Of a stretch of 33,450 bases of DNA, positions 29,720 through 33,450 are shown piece after piece (the first letter of the stretch is position 1; each line of letters starts with the position of its first letter). The stretch comes from a virus: positions 1-33,450 of the IMG/VR virus record IMGVR_UViG_3300033064_002919. One strand, given 5' to 3'. Under the pieces are notes generated by a model. The model searched no databases, was not told where the DNA came from, and saw nothing but the letters and a program-made list of their open reading frames with translations. A program made the translations under genes and the position numbers.

Positions 29720-30336
29720 CTGACACCGACTCCACAGTTGAACAAATCGAGTTCAAGTTCTCCGAGCTCTCAGACAAGGCCAAAGAAAATGCCCGCGACG
29801 ATTTCAAATACCGTGACGGCTACCCTCACGACGACTGGTTCAACCAGGTGTACGAAGACGCAAATTCCATCGGTGAAATCCTTGGATTAAACATCACCAA
29901 CATCTCATTTTCTGGTTTCAGCAGCCAAGGTGACGGCGCGTGTTTCAAAGGCCTTTACGAATTCAACGTCGACGCCATCGAGCAGATGAAAACCCACTGC
30001 AACGACAACGAGCTGATTCGCATTGCCACCCAGCTCACGGCGATGCAGATCGCCCAGCGGCTGCAAGGCCTGGCGTACTTCACAGCCAGGATCACCCAGT
30101 CAGGCAGATATTCGCACTCAAACACCATGCGCGTTGAAATTGATTTTGACGACTACGCTACTGAAGATTTGCAGGCCTTCGAAGACTTTGAAGACGACGT
30201 CGCCAAGCTCTTCCGCGACTTCGCCAACTGGATATATTGGGCGCTGGAAGCCGAGCACGACTACCTGTGCTCTGATGAAGTCATCGACGAACTGCTGGCT
30301 GAAGAAACTTTTGACGAAGAAGGCTGCGCCGTCTAA
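29716..30336 (+). CDS. Phage protein of the 'antitoxin-like' FSGFSSQGDG family, 206 aa
   Basis: The conserved pattern FKFSELSDKAKENARDDFK, YEDANSIGEILGL and FSGFSSQGDGACF is shared by phage proteins that databases, as I recall, sometimes label 'antitoxin of toxin-antitoxin stability system'. The evidence behind that label is unclear, and no toxin gene is recognisable beside it. The second half is acidic and helical (FEDFEDDVAKLFRDFANWIY, ELLAEETFDEEG). Translation is coupled to the preceding gene (ATGA). It could be an early host-interaction protein. Confidence 0.65.
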   Translation: MTDTDSTVEQIEFKFSELSDKAKENARDDFKYRDGYPHDDWFNQVYEDANSIGEILGLNITNISFSGFSSQGDGACFKGLYEFNVDAIEQMKTHCNDNELIRIATQLTAMQIAQRLQGLAYFTARITQSGRYSHSNTMRVEIDFDDYATEDLQAFEDFEDDVAKLFRDFANWIYWALEAEHDYLCSDEVIDELLAEETFDEEGCAV

Positions 30337-30364
30337 GATCGTCGTTCGATTAACGAAAGATTCC

Positions 30365-31072
30365 ATGACGCAACACATTGTCAGCTGGTCTTACTCCAAA
30401 CTTGGCGACTTTGAAAAGTGCAAGCTTTCAGCCAAGCTCAAGCACCTCGACCGCATCCCCGAGCCAGACCGCCCACTGCCGCCCGGTAAAACCGAGCATG
30501 CCAATGACCGCGGCTCGCGCATCCACGACAGCTGCGAGCATTTCGTTGATGGCACCGGCCCGTTCATCGCCGAGATGAAGGAGTTCGAGCAGGAGTTCAT
30601 TCACATGAAGCACCTGCACGCTGCCGGCCGGGTCTCGCTCGAAGGCGAGTGGGCACACGACAAGGACTGGAACATCGCCCCGTGGAAGACCGGCTGGCTG
30701 CGCCTGAAGCTCGACGCCATGGTCCACGCCTCTGAGACCGAGGCCGTTGTCATCGACTACAAGTCCGGCCGCAAGTTCGGCAACGAAGTCAAGCACGCCG
30801 AGCAGCTGCAGCTGTACCAGCTCAGCGCCTTCCTGCGCTTTCCTAACCTCGAAGTCGTTCACGCCGAGCTGTGGTACCTCGACGCCAAAGAGATCACCAG
30901 CAGCACCTTCACCCGCGACCAGGGCCTGCGCTTCAAACGCAGCTTTGACAGGCGCGGCACAGCGCTGACATCGGCTACCGACTTTCCCGCCAACCCCAAC
31001 GTGTTCAGCTGCAAGTGGTGCCCCTACGGCCCCGAAGGCACTGGGCACTGTGCGGTGGGTGTGAGGAAATGA
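30365..31072 (+). CDS. PD-(D/E)XK nuclease, Cas4/RecB-like with four-cysteine pattern
   Basis: ATG 30365 with GAAAGA upstream begins MTQHIVSWSYSKLGDFEKCK; longer in-frame starts overlap the preceding gene out of frame. Nuclease motifs are in order: H54 in GSRIHDSCE, D117 in LKLDAM, D131-x-K133 in VIDYKSGR, and the QxxxY-like QLQLYQ. C19 near the start plus C216, C219 and C229 at the end match the layout that holds a 4Fe-4S cluster in Cas4/AddB-type nucleases. Length 235 is typical. It is probably an exonuclease used in replication, recombination or host DNA breakdown. The small gene and SNF2 helicase that follow are coupled to it. Confidence 0.82.
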   Translation: MTQHIVSWSYSKLGDFEKCKLSAKLKHLDRIPEPDRPLPPGKTEHANDRGSRIHDSCEHFVDGTGPFIAEMKEFEQEFIHMKHLHAAGRVSLEGEWAHDKDWNIAPWKTGWLRLKLDAMVHASETEAVVIDYKSGRKFGNEVKHAEQLQLYQLSAFLRFPNLEVVHAELWYLDAKEITSSTFTRDQGLRFKRSFDRRGTALTSATDFPANPNVFSCKWCPYGPEGTGHCAVGVRK

Positions 31073-31275
31073 TCGACACGCCGCTACAGATTCTGGCTCG
31101 TCTGAAACAGATGAAAACCCAAGAGCTGGTCGGCGGTAGCGAAGTGCGCTTCCTGCGCCGAATTGGCCGAATTGGCTTTAACTACGACACGCGCAACCTG
31201 CCGTACCACAAGCAGGTCGACGCGCTGATCGAGATTTATACCCCTATGGCCATTGCAGAAAGACTGACTCAGTGA
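31069..31275 (+). CDS. Small protein between nuclease and helicase, 68 aa
   Basis: ATG 31069 overlaps the nuclease stop. The product is helical and basic (MIDTPLQILARLKQMKTQEL, then RFLRRIGRIGFNYDTRNLPY and IEIYTPMAIAERLTQ). The next gene starts by GTG in its stop codon. Its fixed, coupled place between nuclease and helicase suggests a bridging or regulatory subunit, but nothing in the sequence proves it. Confidence 0.55.
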   Translation: MIDTPLQILARLKQMKTQELVGGSEVRFLRRIGRIGFNYDTRNLPYHKQVDALIEIYTPMAIAERLTQ

Positions 31276-32687
31276 CCCCCAAACCTATCAAGCCCTTCGC
31301 CCACCAGCTCGTCTCTATCAAACACAACGACAAGTCCAAGCTAGTGTTTGACCTCAGCGACGCTGGCACCGGCAAGACCTACGTGCGCATCGCCGGCTTT
31401 GCCAAGCGCCGCGCAGCCGGCGGCAAGTGCCTGCTGGTCATTGCCCCGCGCTCGCTCCTGCGCAGTGTCTGGTTCAACGACTTCCGCAAGTTCGCCCCGC
31501 ACCTCAAGGTTGTCATCGCCAACGCTGACAACCGCGAGAAAGCCTTTGCCGAAGACGCTGACGTCTACGTCACCAACACCGACGCCGCCAAATGGCTGGG
31601 CGCGCAGAAGAAACCTTTCTTTGCCCGCTTTGGCGAGCTGGCCATCGACGAGTCGACCGCCTTCAAGCACCACACCAGCCAGCGCAGCAAAGCCATGGTC
31701 AAAGTAGCCCGCCACTTTGAATACATCTGCTGCATGACCGCCACGCCCAACAGCAACACCATCTGCGACATCTGGCACCAGGCCATGCTGCTCGACGCCG
31801 GCAAACGCCTCGGCAACAGCTTCTTCAAGTTCCGCGACACCGTCTGTACCCCGGTGCAGGTCGGCCGCCAAGCCCAGATGGTCAAGTGGCACGACCGCGA
31901 AGGCGCTGAGGAAGCCGTGTTTGGCCTGCTGGGTGACATCGTCATCCGCCACAAGTTTGACGACTGCGTCGACATTCCGGCCAACCACCAGTACGCCGTC
32001 GACTACGACCTGACCGCCAAGCAGCTCAAGACCTATCTGGAGATGGAGCAGACCCAGATGCTGTCGCTCAGCAAGACCACCATGACGGCCGTCAACGCCG
32101 CCGCGGTGCGTACTAAGCTGCTGCAGATCGCCAGCGGCGCGGTCTACGACGGCCTCGGCGGCTTCCAGGTTGTTGACCGCGCTAGGTACGAGCTGGTGCT
32201 TGACCTTGTCGAGCAGCGCCAGCACAGCCTGGTGTTCTTCTTGTGGAAGCACCAGCGCGACCTGCTGATCGAAGAAGCCTGCAAGCGCGGCCTGACGTTC
32301 TGCGTGCTCGACGGCTCTACCACCGACCGCGAGCGCGACGAGATGGTCAAGGGCTATCAGGCCGGCGTGTTCCAGGTCATGTTCGCCCATCCCAAATCAG
32401 CTGCGCACGGTTTGACGCTGACCAAAGGCACGGCCACGATCTGGTCGTCGCCCACCGACGACCTGGAGATATTCGTGCAGGGCTCCAAGCGCCAGCACCG
32501 CATCGGCCAGACGCAAAAGACCGAGACCATCGTCGTCATTGCCAAGGGCACCTTCGACGAGAAAGTCTGGGACAACATGCTCAGCAAAGGCAAGCGCATG
32601 GACAACCTGCTGGACCTGTTCAGCAGCCTGACAACAGCAACTGCGCCAGTCGCGGCGCGTAAAAAGAAAGTGATGGAACCAGCATGA
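31272..32687 (+). CDS. SNF2-type SF2 DNA helicase/translocase
   Basis: GTG 31272 lies in a GTGA overlap. The 471-residue protein has the two RecA-like lobes: motif I DAGTGKT (30-36), motif II AIDESTAF with D126/E127, motif III TATP (156-159) and motif VI QGSKRQHRIGQ (403-413). This is the SNF2/RAD54-like pattern, here short and without extra domains, as in phage helicases. Such enzymes move on duplex DNA and may help replication fork restart or recombination. It follows the Cas4-like nuclease, so the two may act together on DNA ends. The C-terminus is Lys-rich. Confidence 0.88.
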   Translation: MTPKPIKPFAHQLVSIKHNDKSKLVFDLSDAGTGKTYVRIAGFAKRRAAGGKCLLVIAPRSLLRSVWFNDFRKFAPHLKVVIANADNREKAFAEDADVYVTNTDAAKWLGAQKKPFFARFGELAIDESTAFKHHTSQRSKAMVKVARHFEYICCMTATPNSNTICDIWHQAMLLDAGKRLGNSFFKFRDTVCTPVQVGRQAQMVKWHDREGAEEAVFGLLGDIVIRHKFDDCVDIPANHQYAVDYDLTAKQLKTYLEMEQTQMLSLSKTTMTAVNAAAVRTKLLQIASGAVYDGLGGFQVVDRARYELVLDLVEQRQHSLVFFLWKHQRDLLIEEACKRGLTFCVLDGSTTDRERDEMVKGYQAGVFQVMFAHPKSAAHGLTLTKGTATIWSSPTDDLEIFVQGSKRQHRIGQTQKTETIVVIAKGTFDEKVWDNMLSKGKRMDNLLDLFSSLTTATAPVAARKKKVMEPA

Positions 32688-32884
32688 AAATCAGTGAATG
32701 CCTATGCCCTGCGTCTCTTGACAGCGGAATCTTGACTCTCGAAGACGGCACCGCTATCGACCTGCAGCATATTTACGAACTGTTGGCCGAACTGCGCGAC
32801 TACGCGATAAGCGCCACGATGACGATGGAAGAAGAGCCCAGCTGTGTATTCGCGGCAAGTTTGATCCTGGATGAATTTCAGTGA
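32684..32884 (+). CDS. Small acidic protein, 66 aa
   Basis: ATG 32684 overlaps the helicase stop. It starts MKISECLCPASLDSGILTLE, then helical IDLQHIYELLAELRDYAISA, ending acidic (MTMEEEPSC.. LILDEFQ). Its stop overlaps the GTG of the polymerase gene. Possibly a small accessory of the polymerase or helicase; no motif supports this. Confidence 0.55.
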   Translation: MKISECLCPASLDSGILTLEDGTAIDLQHIYELLAELRDYAISATMTMEEEPSCVFAASLILDEFQ

Positions 32885-33450
32885 CCTGGGCCTCCGCCAT
32901 CAAAAAACACGTTGCCCAGGCGTTCGCGCCTGCAGCGACGTTCACGCGGCCGGCTGTTCCGCAGCACACCGTTGACTGGGCACGCCTCGTGTCCCTGGAC
33001 TTCGAGACTTACTACGACGCCGACTTCACCCTCAAGAAGATGTCGACTTCTGAATACATCCGCGACAAGCGCTTCAAGTCCCAGATGCTGGGCATCAAGG
33101 TAGGCCATGGAAAAACACGAATCATCCCCGCCCGCAACATCAAAGCCGAGCTGGGCAAGATTAACTGGGCCACTCACGCAGTGCTTTGCCATAACACTCA
33201 GTTTGATGGTTTTATCCTTAGTCATCACTACGGAGTTCATCCTGTTTATTTATACGATACCCTCTCGATGGCCCGTGGCCTTCACTCTAACGATATTGGC
33301 GCTGGTCTTGACGATGTAAGCGTCTTCTACGGCGGCCACGGCAAGCTCGAAGGCCTCGAGGCCACCAAGGGCGTCGTCAACTGGCCCAAGGCTTTGTTCG
33401 ACGCCACGGCACCCTACTGCGCCAACGACGTCGACGAGATGCTGCGCGTC
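32881..33450 (+). CDS. Family A DNA polymerase, 3'-5' exonuclease domain, partial (right edge)
   Basis: GTG 32881 overlaps the preceding stop (GTGA) and the frame stays open for 190 codons to the window end. Exonuclease motifs are complete: Exo I LDFETY (D40, E42), Exo II HNTQFDGF (N105, D109) and Exo III YCANDVDE (Y179, D183). The order and spacing are those of the proofreading domain of phage PolA-like enzymes. The polymerase domain would lie beyond the window, so family A rather than B is a judgement from the exonuclease style. With the primase-helicase upstream, it completes a phage-encoded replication set. Confidence 0.8.
   Translation, partial: MTWASAIKKHVAQAFAPAATFTRPAVPQHTVDWARLVSLDFETYYDADFTLKKMSTSEYIRDKRFKSQMLGIKVGHGKTRIIPARNIKAELGKINWATHAVLCHNTQFDGFILSHHYGVHPVYLYDTLSMARGLHSNDIGAGLDDVSVFYGGHGKLEGLEATKGVVNWPKALFDATAPYCANDVDEMLRV

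Noticed and set aside
29716-30336. Calling a toxin-antitoxin system
   Set aside because: Neighbouring genes show no toxin motif, and the antitoxin label for this family rests on a recalled database name only.

Overview
This window is part of a tailed-phage genome, or a prophage carrying one. It holds 58 closely packed genes, many under 100 codons, with start and stop codons overlapping as ATGA, GTGA, TGATG or TAATG. The large terminase, P22-like portal, scaffold, N4-gp56-type capsid and SU10-like adaptor suggest a short-tailed (podovirus-like) virion, although no tail tube or tape-measure gene lies in the window to prove it. The DNA is GC-rich with short AT-rich islands between genes, and its codon use would fit a betaproteobacterial (Burkholderiales-like) host; the host is an inference. 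No integrase, repressor, tRNA, CRISPR array or insertion sequence was seen.

Layout. Positions 1-15326 are read on the minus strand and form the virion arm. In transcription order it carries small terminase, three small unknown genes, large terminase, a helical protein, portal, scaffold, three virion-surface candidates, major capsid, a probable decoration protein, a small conserved protein, a head-tail adaptor, five small fibre or baseplate-like proteins, a cupin-like protein and a long fibre/adhesin gene that runs off the left edge. Rho-independent terminators at about 6737-6765 and 4993-5016 isolate the capsid and decoration genes as a separate transcription unit.

Positions 15327-15600 are a divergent control region full of dyads. 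From 15601 to the right edge genes are on the plus strand (early/replication arm). First comes a cassette of small genes separated by hairpins (15601-18576), then an AT-rich gap with a short tandem repeat that may be a replication origin (18614-18872), then a primase-polymerase/SF3 helicase. After it come a NinX-like gene, many small orphan genes, a MoxR ATPase / helical partner / vWA-metallopeptidase module, DUF6878- and DUF6915-like genes, a Cas4-like nuclease with a four-cysteine pattern, a SNF2-type helicase and the start of a family A DNA polymerase (exonuclease domain) that runs off the right edge.

The most striking unexplained signal is an 11-bp palindrome, TCTAANTTAGA. I found it exactly three times, each time in an intergenic region: upstream of the capsid unit, of the terminase-led arm, and of the primase-helicase. 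Two copies share the 14-mer CTCTAAGTTAGAAT on the coding strand. A near-consensus sigma70 promoter at 21805-21833 carries three TCTAA half-sites around its -10 box and start codon. This looks like a phage-specific regulon whose regulator is unidentified. All family names come from recognising motifs by eye; no database search was run.
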